Source: Podospora pseudocomata
Lineage: Eukaryota > Ascomycota > Sordariomycetes > Sordariales > Podosporaceae
Assembly (NCBI RefSeq): GCF_035222375.1
Contig: NW_026946363.1
Location: 4,960,001-5,024,000 of the forward strand
Direction: 5' to 3'
Length of the DNA stretch: 64,000 bases
Part shown: piece by piece, positions 13,201-25,899 of the stretch
Layout of the letters: each line of letters begins with the position of its first letter
Numbering within the stretch: the stretch's first letter is position 1
Notes under the pieces: generated by a model
Databases searched by the model: none
Seen by the model: only the letters and a program-made list of their open reading frames with translations
Told to the model about the DNA's origin: nothing
Position numbers and translations under genes: made by a program

Positions 13201-16200
13201 GACGCCAATGGAAGACTGGACCAAACCACAACGTAACATCGTACTGAGTTGTGAGCCTAGTGAGCAGCGTCACTCAGTGTGGCGCAGACAGCTCAGGAAG
13301 CAGTCAGGATCGTACTGTGCAAGCTCTGGAGGGATTGACGTTATCTTCACTTCCGAAGACATATCTCGGTAGTTTTTTTATAAGAAAAAAAAACTGCTGG
13401 AACAAATGGTACTGGTACTCAGGGGAATTTGCGGCCGAGATTTCGTATCAAGGTCCCTCACGGTACCTTCACCTCACGCCTCTTGGGCCGCCCTAAGACG
13501 GAACATCGCTCGTGGTATCCGGTGGTTAGGGAAATTTCGCACCTTGGCAACGCTTTGTTGGGTCACCGACGCACTACGGCTGGAGGAGAAGGAAGCGAGG
13601 CCGTTAGTGTGGCGGTTGGCGAGATCGTGCTCCGGCTGGCAGTGACTGCTGACCCAGGCTGTATATCAGTGTGGTGACTGCGATCTTTGGGTCTTCGATA
13701 TTGCGACCCTGAAAGCCTTTTATCTACGCCACACAACCGAGCTTCCGTCATGTTCAAAGCTCAAATAGGAAGCTCAGTAGCGAGACCACCACCAATTCAA
13801 GTTGCTAGCCGTCCTAGCCGTTGGATTATCACCAGTCCACCAGCAGTGGAGGTGCCTCAGGGTACACTCGCGACTTGCTTCTGGCACCTCGTCGGTTTGG
13901 CTGGTGCAAGCGGGTCCTTCAGGACCTTCTCCCACACGTATTCCGGAGAAAGAATGACGGAAATATCTCATGAAAGTGTGGAACGCGGGAGGATGGGCCT
14001 CGAGATATAGCCACTCTTAGCTCCCCAGCAACAGCATGCTTCTTCTGGCCTTGAAGCAAAAGACCGTCTCGCGAAGCTTGTCGTCGGAGCCAGCGATGGG
14101 AGGATGCGTTGCCTAGGAGCTTACTCGCTGATGGTACATCTGTCACCTGCATGTCGACGACGTCTTGCTGGCACCTCAACATCACGAGTTCCCAGGTTAT
14201 CCATAGCGATCCCTGCGATCGAATACATTGGGGACCCGCAGACGCACGTTTGCACCGCTCTGGCCATTTCTCAGTATCTCTACTTGTGTACCTGGCAAAA
14301 CTCACAGAAGGGTAGGCTGGAACAGATCTATCATCCATGTTGAGGCACAGAAAGGATAGTCCTTGCCGCGAACTGAGATGAAGCGCCGAATGTGATTCAG
14401 GACTATCGCAAAGAAGATGACGAGCTTGGTACATGTGGTCCGGCTTGTCTGTGTCTCGCTTCTCTGGTCGAACAAGCCCATGGTGACAGAGGAACCTTCA
14501 CCTCTGGACCGGGCCTTTTTTTTCTCGTGTCACCGTAATCCACGCTCGAAGTTCCGGTTGGAACAGATGTGGAGTGATAGCTGATTCGGGAGATTTGATC
14601 TACTGAAGCATCGACAATACCAGAGAAAGCTCATCGGCCATACGTACGTCCCTTGACCCTGGCACCGTGAGCCTGCTGTCGTCGAATGAGCACGCGACGT
14701 CTCGTGTTCGCAACGTAAACATTACATTCGCGCCACAGGAGCAACGACGATGGTCTAGGCATGTGGCAACGAGCCAAAAGAACAATAGCCTGTGTATCAC
14801 CCCGACGTCGGAAGAAGGCTCAATGAACACCACTGAACAAACTCGGAGTCTGCACAGCTGGCGCGCAGTTGCTGTCAGCCTATATCCAAAGAAGAAATCC
14901 ATCTTGCAGTAACCAACCAGACCCGATGCTACGCAACTCAGCCCTCCCTCCCCAATGCGGGAGTCGCACCGGCACTTGGACGGTCTTGTCATGGGCCTCC
15001 TGTGATCGCTGTTACCCTCGGGAGTGTCACTGTGGTCAGGGGTGAGCACACGCTGCCGGCTCTGGAAACGGAGACGGGGTTTCATTCTCCATGAAGATGA
15101 CAGTCACTCCCGGCACTTTCATTTTGCAGAGAAGGCTACAACTGACTGGGTTCTAGTGATTCAAGACTAAGGAAAGAATCAGTTCAATCGTACTTTTCTC
15201 ACCAGCGACGTTGGCGTCGTTGTTCAAGACGTGTACGATTAAGCCTCAAGGTTTTACCTGTTTGGACTAGTCTCAACGTTCATTGGGCCAAATCAGCGCC
15301 GTTTTCTTGACCGTTGCAAGAAATGTCTCACTTTGTTTCCATCGCTTCTGGGGCAGGCGTCAATCCCTAGTCTCCCCCAATCAAACCCCCCTGACGACAG
15401 AACAGCCGATCCTTTCTCCACTTTTCCCATCTTTTGATTATTTCCCTTCTGGGCTCATTTTTTCTTCTTCTCCTTCTCTCGGTGGCTGGGGAGAAGAGCT
15501 GGGGATCAAGATTCTGGCCAGCGCCAGTGCCACCCCCCTGCTGTTGCCCACTGGCAACTTGGAAACTGTGGCTGACACTTCCAGGTTCTTGACCCGCTGC
15601 CTAGCGTGAAAAAGAAAGCAAAGATCGTTCGATTATCTGCTGCCAACATCGAAAACGGCTTGGCTTGGGAAGAGACCCTGGAACATCGGGGTTCCCCACG
15701 GACGCTTGTGAGTAGCCACACCCACGCAGTGCTTTTCACATCCAGCACAAACTCGATGACCACAACTGTTTTCTGTCATCTTGAGTTGCACTGCTGGCAA
15801 GGAAACAGTCATGATCGACACTTTTGAGCTCGTCTAGTGACGTGAGGAGCCGGCGGCCGACAGACCTAACACATATCTTATACCTGGCAAACAATCAACA
15901 TCCAGACCTGTTGGGTACAGAACTGCATGATTGTTTGTGTTGCCCAAGGGACGGGCTGGCGAGATCCTGATGCATGGACAGCTAGATAGACCTCCCTATG
16001 CAGCAGGTGCATACTGTAGGTACGGAGGATATGAGGTCTATCTGGTTGCTGCTGCTGCTGCTGCTGCTGGACTCACCGTATTTCTGACATGATCGTGATG
16101 TACTCTGTGAGGAAGGGAGGGTGGGGGGGGGGGGGGCATAGCTGCAAGCCTCTTGAGCCCAAACCCTGTTTATTCCACCCCCGCTCAATCACAAGACGGA

Positions 16201-16710
16201 CTTTTTTCCGCTGGCCCTCGGTTTCCGATACGAGCTTGGAGAGGTGGTCTGGCATATGAATATGGGGGTTTATTTTGATGGTTTGATCATTGATGTCAAG
16301 ATTGGGTGGGGAGGGTTGTTGATGGCAGGTGGTTGTTATCTTTCTTGATGTGTACAACATGCAGCAATCTATCAGGATGCCCTTGACACATAGAGGATGC
16401 AGGCCAGGATGAACACAACAGCAACAACAACAACAAGTCAGAAGTCATCAACGAGATTTCCACAAAGTCAGCGGCGGGCGGCAGATCGGCGCTCGCATGC
16501 CGGGGCGAGACAAGGGCAGCGACAGCCGAGACATGACAGGGGTTGTGAAAGGTCCGTGGAATTCGATGCAACATGGGGTTTTTCTGGTCGTGGATCCCGC
16601 GGATCTTCTTTTTCTTTCTCATCAGTGAGTAGTGAAGTCGTTGGCTGCACGGCAGGGCCGTGAGATTAATCGCTCCTCTCGTCTCCTCGTCCACTTTTTG
16701 TCATCACTTT

Positions 16711-16735
16711 CACACACACACACACACACACACAC
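16711..16735 (+). repeat. CA dinucleotide microsatellite
   Basis: About twelve CA units in a row, read directly from the sequence. Confidence 0.95.
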
Positions 16736-16996
16736 TCGTTGCTTTTCCACATGGCTGCTGCTGCAGTGTTCTCGACGCCTCAATGAAAAGGGGGGTTACT
16801 GATGAGGGATGGATTGGGGCTGGAACGCTGGGTGATCTACAGGATATCGATTTCTTTGGATTTTGATCGATATCACTATGCGCGGATGGTAGGTTGTGGC
16901 TTGAGAAGGGTATGGTACGGAGGAGATGGGTTTCATTCCTGCTGTTCTTGCTGCCCAAGTGTGACGACACTGGACTTTGGATGATGAATATCCCTC

Positions 16997-17029
16997 GGTA
17001 GGTAGGTAGTGTCGGTAGGTAGGTAGGTT
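16997..17029 (+). repeat. GGTA tetranucleotide microsatellite
   Basis: Two short blocks of GGTA units separated by a few bases. Confidence 0.85.
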
Positions 17030-19022
17030 GCATTATTACTCCCGCTGATGACTTTGATCGGTAGGTTTCAATCTAGATAAAGTGGCCATTTCATATCCAA
17101 TATCCGTAGACGATATTGCACCCTGCCTGTTTGAACACGAGTCTGACGAATAGGCGAGAAAAGAAAAAAAAAACCTGGCTAGAACCTTTTTTCAAGGTCC
17201 CAAAAGTACCGGGTCAGCCCCCCCCCCCCAAACTGGATCGCCCATCATCGTCATTATCGTTCGAGAATCCACTCCTTTGATATGATGGGGAAGTGATTGG
17301 CGTGCATGTGTGTATATACAGTACAAACCTATCGAGGTTTGGGACAAGACAAGAAACGACGATGATCATGCCCCAGGCTCGGAAGTCTCATCCGAAACTA
17401 ATGTAACCTTTTGTGTGTCACTGTCGGAGTAGTGTATCTCTGCTAGATGACATATACAGCAAGCGATACGTCAAGATCAACGGGCTTTTCTATCTGGGGA
17501 AGCTAAAACTTGGGTTCTAGGATGTTCTTTCAGAGTGGGAAAAGTGATGGGCCAATAAATCCCGGATGGGGGGTTACGCTTGAAGGATAACGGTTACAAC
17601 GCTTGGAGACGTCATTGTCGATCTTTGGGGATCTTTGACGGGGTTGATCATCACCGTGACGGGGTTGGGTTCTGGATGAATGGGCGATTTTGAGGAAGTC
17701 TAGGTGGCATGGGTGGTGGGAATGTGATGTATGTAAGCGGCCACACAGCGGTGAAGTGGGGAGCTGGTTTTGGAGGGACTTGGGGAAGGGGAAGTGAGAG
17801 CTAGACAAGGGAGTGGCGTAGGGATTGCGAGGAGCGAGGGTTGGCGGGTGGTCATGTGATTGTGGGTGAATTGGGGGTGATGTGGATTTTGGAAAGGGGG
17901 TGGGGGGAGAGGAGAGTGTCAGCAAAGGGGATGTAAACATTGAGCGATATGCGGTCAGCGACACTGACAAAGTATGTATCTGAGCTGAATGAAAGCCCCG
18001 TAAGAGGGCGAGTACTACTCAACTTCTTCTTCTTCTTCTTTGCCGATGTTTTACCTAGGTACGTCACATCATCAGCATCACTCATTTGTATTTCTGTTAC
18101 CAATCCTCCCATTCTGTTCTCTCCTTGATGATGCCTACATGGCAAAGTTGAAGATTCCCTAGACCACTTCTACAATCACATCTGAATATAAAGGCTTGAT
18201 ACCCGTTTCCACTATTCCCTCGTTCGTTCCCATGATAGCTCGCTGAGGAGGCTTGGAACCTCCAATACCTGAAAGGTAAAATAGAGGGTAAATGAATATC
18301 TCAAAGGACCTCCTTTCGCTTTCCTGGCCACTCGCTGGCATCTAAAAATGCGTGGACCAGCCCAACCACAAACACTCAACACCCCATCAACATCAAAGAA
18401 TGTACTTCTAACAGTATTCTCTACCTGTACCTGACCAATATATGCTAATGATGGCGATGAATGAGAGGTGTCTTCCCCTCCCCCCAAAACTCCCAACTCC
18501 GCGTGTGTCCCTTTGAACGAGGCTGCTATAGGTAAATTAACACCTGTGTAGTCCAAACAACTTTCATAAACACACCGAACACCCCACCATTTCCTCCCAT
18601 TCCAAAAGAACGCCCTTTCGTTTCTTGCTCCTAAGAGATTGTTTCCTGAAATCGTATCATCCAACATGTGTGCACCTCCCACAAAGAAAGCCCAGCAGCA
18701 AAAGAAAAAACTCCAGACGCTCCATGCCACACCCCCTTGTTTTCTTCCCCCCTCCATCTCCTGTGAAGTCCTGACAAAGGGAAGTGAAAAAAGCAATGTA
18801 AACGAGCGACTTGGGTATCAATCCACCTCTCCCCTCGGAATATACATAAACCAACACCCACACATCTACCCACTCTCAGGAATTAATCCTCCATTCCATC
18901 CCCATTTCCACCAACCTCCCCACCCCCGCATTCAACACCGGCGGGAAATACCCATCGGCCTTACCGCCATGCTTGCCCCCCGCCGCCGGGCAATTGTCAG
19001 TCGCCCTCCTGTCAAAAGCCTT

Positions 19023-21410
19023 CTAAGCCTTGACAATCGGCTTCCTCCTCACCAAAAACGGACTCGGCATCTCGTCCGTCTCCGGATTCCACACAGCCGC
19101 CGGCTCAGCGCCTAACCCCCTATTAGCAGCAGCAGCATGCTCCCTAAACGCCCTCACCGGACTCCCTCCCCCTCCCATTCCCCCCGTGTTCGCATTCAAC
19201 CCGCTGCTGAACCCCTCCCCAGTCATGATCCCGCTCAACGGCCTACCCCCAGCCCTAGCCTGCTGAAGCTCAACCAGTGTCCTACCCTGGATATTTGACC
19301 TCATCCCGCCAGAAATCTTGTTAAGACCCGTCATACTGACCGTTGTATGCAGCTCCCCTTCCTTCTTGGCGTCAGAGAGATTCTTGTTCAACCCCGCCGC
19401 ACTAGGAATCTTGCTCAACCTCCTCAACCCGGGGCTGTTTCCTTGTTGCTGCTGCTGTTGTCCAAGAGCACCATTGCTCCCCGCCTGCCTGAGCGTCAAC
19501 CCCCCAGTTCCAAAGTCAGGGTTGCTCGCCACCGCCCCAACAGTCTTGCTTTGCAAGGTAGTCGTCTGCTTGCTTTGCAGCCTATGCACAGGCATACTCT
19601 TTTGTGCATGCAACTGCGGCCTCCCCTTGCTGGTAAAGGGGTTCTTGCTCGAGGCCTTGATATTCCTCGTCGGGCTGGGCATATCCTCATCATCCGAGTC
19701 ACTCCCATAGTTTACCGGTGACGGAGGCCTGTCGCCCGAAGCTTGCGTGTTAGCCGCCGCAGCAGCGAAGATATTCGATGGGTTGTGTGGAGCCTTGGTC
19801 TCGATTTTCCTTCGGGGAGAAAGAGACAAGTGGGCAATAGCGACAGGACTGGCATCAACATCCATTGGTGTGCCAACCGACGGCGCCATCACAAACATGG
19901 TCTGGGCTCTCCCAAAGGGAGTGCGCGCCGTCTTGAAGGACGGTTGCGTCATGGAGGTATCGGCCGGCGATTCAGGCTCGGTGATATCGGTCGTCGAAGG
20001 GAACTCGTCCTCTGTCGGGCTGATAGAAGAAATCGACGAGTGCTGATATGAGTCCTTGGAAGAAGAGAGCTCTGCAGGGCGGTGCTGTTCCTTTTCCTCG
20101 AGCTGCTTTCGTCGTTGGAGTTCGACTTCGAGGCGGGCCTCAACCTTGACTTCCGCCCTGGCCTCGACTTCCCTCTCAAACTCCTTCTTGAGCCTCTCAA
20201 TCTCCAACCCTACCAGCCGGTCAATCTCCAACCTCGCCTTGACTTCCCATTCCCTCCTCAGGGAAGCGTCGATCTCCTGCCTGATTGCCACCTTGTCATG
20301 ATCCAACAAGGCCAACTTCTGGTCCACCTCCCGAATCCGCCTGTTGAGCGAGTCCTCCTTGGCCTTGAGCGTCTTGCTGAACTCGACCACCTCCTTTTCC
20401 TTTCTCATCAACCTAACCACCGGGAGGTTCAACAATGCCGCCGTGTCCGGTCTCCTATCCGGATTCACCCGGAGGCAGTCCTTGATCACCGCGAAAAGCT
20501 CCGACGAATAACAGGCCGGAAGTGGCGCAATCTTCCCCTCCTTGATCTTCTGAACGAGCTGAAAGTGCGTCTTGGCGTTGAACGGTGGTTCCCTAGTGCA
20601 GAGTTCGTAGATGATGCATCCCAGTGACCAAATGTCGGATTTCAGTGTGTATTTCTCGGCGGCGCAGATTTCGGGGGACATGTAAAAGGGGGTTCCGACG
20701 TAGGTAGAGGCGAAGTCGTGGGAGGCCATCACTTTGGAAAGGCCAAAGTCGCCGAGCTTGACTGAGTTGTCCTCGCCGAGGAAGACTGGAAAGGTTAGTG
20801 ACGACATCTAATGGACAAGGCACTTTTACCAAAGACTTACCATTCTCTGGCTTCAAATCACGATGAAGAATGATGGTGCCACCCGACGGCGCCTTAGGCC
20901 TCGCTGTCGTTCCCAAACCCAACACGGTCTTACCAACTTCTGGTGGGTCGACGCCGTAGTGGCAGCGGTAGAGGGCCGAAACGAGCTGCGAAAAGATGCT
21001 CCACACAAACGACTCCTCAGCATACTGGTTCTTTTGTTGTAACTCCTTGATGACCCGACCGAGATCTCCATTCCCGCAGTATTCCATGTACAGGTGCAAA
21101 TCTTGGGTCGCCTTGAGGTGTTCGCGGTGGTAGTAGCCGACAATGTTGGGATGGCGCAGCGTCGAGAGGATCTGGAACTCGGCGTGTAACTGTTCGCGCT
21201 CCTTTTGGGACATTTTGAGGTAGCTGATCTCTTTCCGGCAGAGGATCATGCCGTCCTGCTTGCGGCGTACTCGTCGGATGATGCCAAACGAGCCGTGGCC
21301 TGTTTGCGGGTGTCAGACAGAAGAAAACGGAGGACGACGAACAGAGCAAAAGCGACAGGGAAGGACGTACCAATCTTTTCAAGAACTTCATATTTGTCGC
21401 TTTCCGACAT
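19023..21410 (-). CDS. G2-specific NIMA-family serine/threonine kinase
   Basis: Three exons: 21410-21371, 21299-20841 and 20785-19023 (introns of 71 and 55 nt), 753 residues. The N-terminal kinase domain shows the glycine loop G14-x-G16-S-F-G19, the ATP-anchoring K36, HRDLKPEN ending at residue 166 (split by intron 2) and DFG at 179-181, followed by a STYVGTPFYMSPE activation segment. An insertion of about 25 residues before HRD (rich in G, T and P) is typical of fungal NIMA. A charged coiled coil follows the kinase, then a long disordered tail with Ser/Pro sites. In Aspergillus NIMA, and its Neurospora relative NIM-1, this kinase drives entry into mitosis. The start ATG is fixed because exon 1 supplies the residues before the glycine loop. 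Divergently transcribed from the ankyrin/BTB gene 770 bp away. Confidence 0.95.
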
Positions 21411-22180
21411 TTTGGCTTTTTTTATTTATTTTTTTGGATTCTGGATTCCGGGACAGCAACTCGCAGAGCAATTGTCAAATTAGAAATTCCCTCGCTCCAT
21501 GCGCCGGATCGATTAACAAGAGATGATTTGCGACTGAAAAAAAAACAGAACAGATCAGGCACTCAGGGTGCCCTTTTGCTTTCTGCTGCTGCTGTTGGAG
21601 AGGGGGGGGGTTAGTAAATTCGCTTTCTGTCTTTGGGCGGGTGGTTTGTCGAAGAATGGGGTGGCAATGGCTGGCTGCACAAAAAGGAGCGAGTTCGAAG
21701 ATGTGCGTTGCGCTGGCTGGTCGGGTTCAGAGTCCAAGAGTCAACAGACCCCAGCGGTTGCCTAGGCAGCGGCTACCTAATTCGGACAGCCAGATGCACC
21801 ATCCCCCATAAAAAACGTCAGGGGTTTAACAACCAAGGGGAGCGTGCCACGCCATTGGATGGCGGGGCTTTCAACAAGCGCCTTAGGTAACCCGGCCTAT
21901 CGATAAGGCTTCGCCCTTTCTTGGCCGGGGGGGTGCGGGGCGGGCACTGCGGGATCTCAACGGCATCACCAAATGCCGGGGGCCGTGATTGGGAACAGAT
22001 GGAGATGGATTGGCTTGGCTCGTGCATGAATTTGAAGGCGCCCGCCACCACCAGTGACCAACATCGCCTCTCACCATTTGAATGGTATTTTTGTGATCTT
22101 TTTACATGGTGGTTTAGAGCATCGTTTTCTTCTCATAGAATCCCCTCGCATATAAACTGTACAGAAAAGATAGATAGACC
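21411..22180. promoter_or_regulatory. Shared upstream region of NIMA kinase and ankyrin/BTB gene
   Basis: 770 bp between two divergent start codons, so it must carry both promoters. A T-rich tract flanks the kinase start. No further gene or clear binding site was identified. Confidence 0.5.
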
Positions 22181-24308
22181 ATGGTGCTCCGAAAGTTCGA
22201 GCTTGAGGCTAAGCTCAAAGACGACAACCAGCTTATTCAGACTGGAGTCTTGCGAAATGAGCACCCCTTCGACACATCGCCAGAATTCCACGATTTTTTG
22301 ATGGCATGTCGCCGCGGTGATTTGAAGCGGTGTCAGGAACTGATCTCTGAGGGCGTTAACATCAACGGCAAAGACGCTTACGATTATACCCCGCTCATCA
22401 TTGTAAGTCGTCATTCTTTCTTCCTTGGTGTCCCAACCCCAAACACATCATGTATTCCCTCCTATCTTACATACAACTGACTTGTAAAGGCCAGTCTCTG
22501 TGGTCATTATGAACTGGTTCAGCTGTTGTTGGAAAGCGGTGCGTCAACATCTCAGTCAACAAGCTCATAAGTCGAAATACTGACATCATTCAGGGGCCCT
22601 GGCCGACCCAGACTCGTTTGAGAGAGAAAGAGCTGTATACAACGCCTTGAACAACAAGATTCGAAATTTGCTGCTTTCATATGATTACACCAAGACAGCG
22701 GATCCGTTGCAGTACTGGTCGACCCATATCACATCTCTGCTGTCTCGTGAGATTCCACCAACATCAGACATTACCCTGTCAGCACCAAACGAGGACTTTC
22801 ACCTGCACAAGTTCATCCTATCAGCGAGGTCACCATATTTCAAGAGAAAGTTTGCGGAAGCGCCCGACACTACCACCTGGAAACTGTCTCACAACGTTCC
22901 TGTTGAGGCCTTCCGGATAGTCCTTCGCTATCTTTACTTGGGTGACCTCCCCCGAGATTTCGTCACCCCACGAAGCACCGTCACCGAGGAAGAGGTCTTC
23001 AAAGGCATCGACAAGCTCTGCAAGCAACTGGAAATTGACAAGCTCTGGGAAGCCGTTCTCTCCAATGACCGCCGACTAGCCCGCCAACGCCAGCAAGACG
23101 AAGTCGCCCGCGCACAAGATCAGATCTCGGCCTTCTTCCGGGACACAGTTCTAAAACACAAAATCGAAGTAGACACTCGCAAAGCCGGCCAGGTAAAATG
23201 GCCCCAGCACAACGCCATCTTTGCCAATGTATTCCTTCAAGCCGATGAGGAGCTCCCAGAGGATGACACTCCAGAAGAAGAAGAAGAAGAAGATGATGAT
23301 GAACCTCACCCCCAAACTCCGAACGGAGGCGGCATCCCCATCGGCCCAGCCGGCTCTTCCAAACCACCCACCAAAACTCCAAAGAAACCCCGGCGCTCAA
23401 CCCTCTACCCAGTCCACAAACCCTTCCTGATCCGCTCCCCCTACTTCGCAACAATGTTCGCCTCCCCCTTTCTGGAGTCTCAACCCTCCTCCCACCTCCA
23501 CATCATCCACATCGACTGCACCCCCCCAGTCCTAGAAGTAATCCTCTCCTACCTCTACACCGAAGTCTCCACCTGCCCCCTCGAGCACGCCCTCGAGCTC
23601 CTTTACGCCTCCGACATGCTTCTGCTCGACGCACTCAAGTCAAAGGCCGCGGTCACGATTTCAACCCTTGGATCAGGCAACACCAACGCTTTGGTCGACC
23701 GCACGCACCACCACGATGATGGATCGACAACAAAGGAAAAGATAGAGCAGGAACCGATCAACGTTTATGATGTCATCCATGCGGCGTGGGACTTGTCAGT
23801 TCAGCGGCTGGAGGAGTTTTGCGCGAGGTATCTGGCGAGCAGGCTTGAGGATTACATTGACGAGAAGGAGTTTCACGACTTGATCGCGGAGAGTGCGAGT
23901 AGGCTGAAGGCGAGGCAGGAGACGGACACGATCGAGTTGTTGGATGATATCAGGTATTATCTGGGGGAGAGGTTCAGGTTGAGGTTTGAGGGGGAGGGGT
24001 TGGAGGAGATGTTGGATGATGAGCAGTTTGCGGAGGAGGAGTATCAGGGGTTGGACCTGGAGGGACCGGATGTTGGGTTGGAGGAGTTGGCGATGACGAT
24101 GGGGAGAGAGGAGGATGCGGCTTATGTGGGGAATGGGGATGAGGCCGTTGTTGAGGGGGTTGATAGGGGGGATGAAGGGGAAAGGGGGGGAGTGGTTACC
24201 TTGGGGGGGGAGGTGGTGGAGGATGAGTTTGCGAGTGATGCGGTGAATTATCATATTTTGGTGGAGAAGATTGATCGGATGTTGGAGAGTTTGAAGTTGG
24301 ATGCCTGA
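22181..24308 (+). CDS. Ankyrin and double BTB/POZ protein (ABTB1/YIL001W type)
   Basis: Three exons: 22181-22402, 22490-22538 and 22594-24308 (introns of 87 and 55 nt), 661 residues. Ankyrin-like repeats occupy about residues 35-105. A first BTB/POZ domain follows (SDITL near residue 140, then LHKFILSARSPYFKRKF). An acidic linker of Glu/Asp codons lies near 23273-23310. A second BTB core begins near residue 360 (VHKPFLIRSPYFATMF). The domain order matches human ABTB1/BPOZ and yeast YIL001W, adaptors thought to link substrates to cullin-3 ubiquitin ligases; the ligase role here is inference. The C-terminal fifth is strongly G-rich on the coding strand, unlike the C-rich middle. Exons 1 and 2 are too short to be seen without splicing but restore one frame exactly. 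Confidence 0.9.
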
Positions 24309-25899
24309 GGATTATATATATACGAGCAGATATTGTATGATACTGTTGTGTCCTCGTCAATATGGACTCTTTTTTTTTTTGATGCTGCTGAAGATAGCTA
24401 TGGGTGAGGAATTGTGACTGCAGGCTTGATCCAACTGGCGTAAAGCTGTACCTCTCCCAACCAGTTCAGGCCGTATAATCGATCCAGACCTTATTGAGCT
24501 GTCCTCTCGGCCTACATCATTGGGCGTAAAGTCTCGGTTAAACTGTCTGTGGTGTACCTCGGGGCTGAGAGATACAAGAGTACATCGACACTGGACCCAA
24601 ACATTTCTCCGGGAATTAGCAGGCGAATGATTCAGTCAACTGTTGTGTAGTGGACACAAACGAGGGATTTTTATTCTTTTCAGTGTTTCCTTCTCCAGTC
24701 CGTTTCACGGGTACTGTAGGCGAAGCAGATCGAGAAGGTTCAAGCCACCGAAAGAGGCGCAGAAGTAAAGTCCGGATTCCACAACCCGGAGAACCGGATA
24801 AGGCCCACGGATGGCGTCAACCGGTGGATCTTTGATAGTCTTGGTTTTGGCCTGTTCCTGCCGCGAAGCCGATTCACCAGTGTGACATCTTATCAGCTGT
24901 GATATGCCGCATGTTTGGTCGTTTCTGTTCTGTTGTACCTGTTGGTTGGTTGGTTGGTTGGGTGTCAATATTCGTTGTCCTCAAAGGGAAAACAATGTCC
25001 AAATCCCATCCAGGCACTCCTGGGTATCTCCCTGACAGGCGACACGCAACCACATGCACCGATGTGTTGGTGGTCCTGGTGAGCATCCAGAGCTGCCGCC
25101 AAGATCAACAGAAGGGCAGCTTGTGGGGGAAAGAGGTTCGGTTCCCGCCAAGTGCTCCAACTGGAACCCCGCACATGTTCCATTTCTCAGCACCGAGACC
25201 CCCAAATCCGAGAGAACACACCATGGAAGCTGGGGATATCAGCCAGTAAGGGATGGCTTCTATCTTCAGCCATCTGCATGCTGCACATGCCTAGTAGCTG
25301 CTGCAGGTTGAAGAGGTGGGTGGGTGCCCTTTGTGCTTCCCAGGCACCCCCCTCCTCAGAGAGCAAAGAACACGAACACCTGCCGTCTTGAGACCCAACC
25401 TCCCCCCCCCTCCACCGCTTCTGCCCTGATCTCCATGCCTCTCGGTGGTTACACTTGTCTTGGGCCTCACGTGTCCGCATATCTGTGGTTTTTTATTTCC
25501 TTGCTTTGAACGTTTCGAAGCTCTTTTGTGAACAATCAAGTTCCAAAGCTTAGCTTCCTGTTCACGATAAACTAGCTACATAGCTAGCGGCTTCATTCCA
25601 TCTCTTCCCACCCATTTGCGGTCAAGCAGCTTGTTGTTCTTTGACCTTTTGCCTTCGCTCTTTTCCCCGCGCGCGTGCGCTGTCATAGCCACCCTTCAAA
25701 AGGCTGGGCCGTCTCCGCTGTCACTGTACAGCATTGTTGTTGTTGCTGCTGTTGCTGTAGCTATTGCCGAATCTATCTTATCGTCACGGTACCTGACCGT
25801 TTGCCGTGATACAAGTGCGAGCTTGTTGAATTTCTTGAGCTTTGCCATTCTCGATACTGAATTCCCTCGTCTCTCTCGCCAGCTCTCAGCTCCTCTAGA
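24309..25899. other. Intergenic stretch, no gene seen
   Basis: About 1.6 kb between two plus-strand genes. It contains the 3' flank of the ankyrin/BTB gene (a T run near 24370), a GGTT repeat near 24943-24960 and the promoter of the next gene. Frames are short and unconvincing. Confidence 0.55.

Larger units (their letters stand above)
7256..19022. other. 11.8-kb gene-free stretch upstream of the C2H2 factor
   Basis: No open frame exceeds 194 codons, and none shows a domain, codon bias or splice structure I can defend. It holds the upstream region of the C2H2 gene (left) and the 3' flank of the NIMA kinase gene (right). Simple repeats: TGC triplets at 16047-16069, a 14-G run at 16123-16136, CA dinucleotides at 16711-16735, GGTA tetranucleotides at 16997-17029, and a 12-C run at 17218-17229. 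GC is near that of coding DNA, so it is not an obvious AT-rich mutated repeat. Confidence 0.5.

Noticed and set aside
13919-14434. 171-codon minus-strand frame considered as a relic of a HET-domain gene
   Set aside because: I could not find the HET-domain core motifs in this or adjoining frames, so there is no basis for the call.
18212-18796. 194-codon minus-strand open frame downstream of the NIMA kinase
   Set aside because: Position and direction fit the kinase 3' flank; no domain or plausible start context.
23796-24254. 152-codon minus-strand frame opposite the ankyrin/BTB gene end
   Set aside because: Shadow of the G-rich 3' part of that gene; Pro/Leu/Ile low-complexity product.
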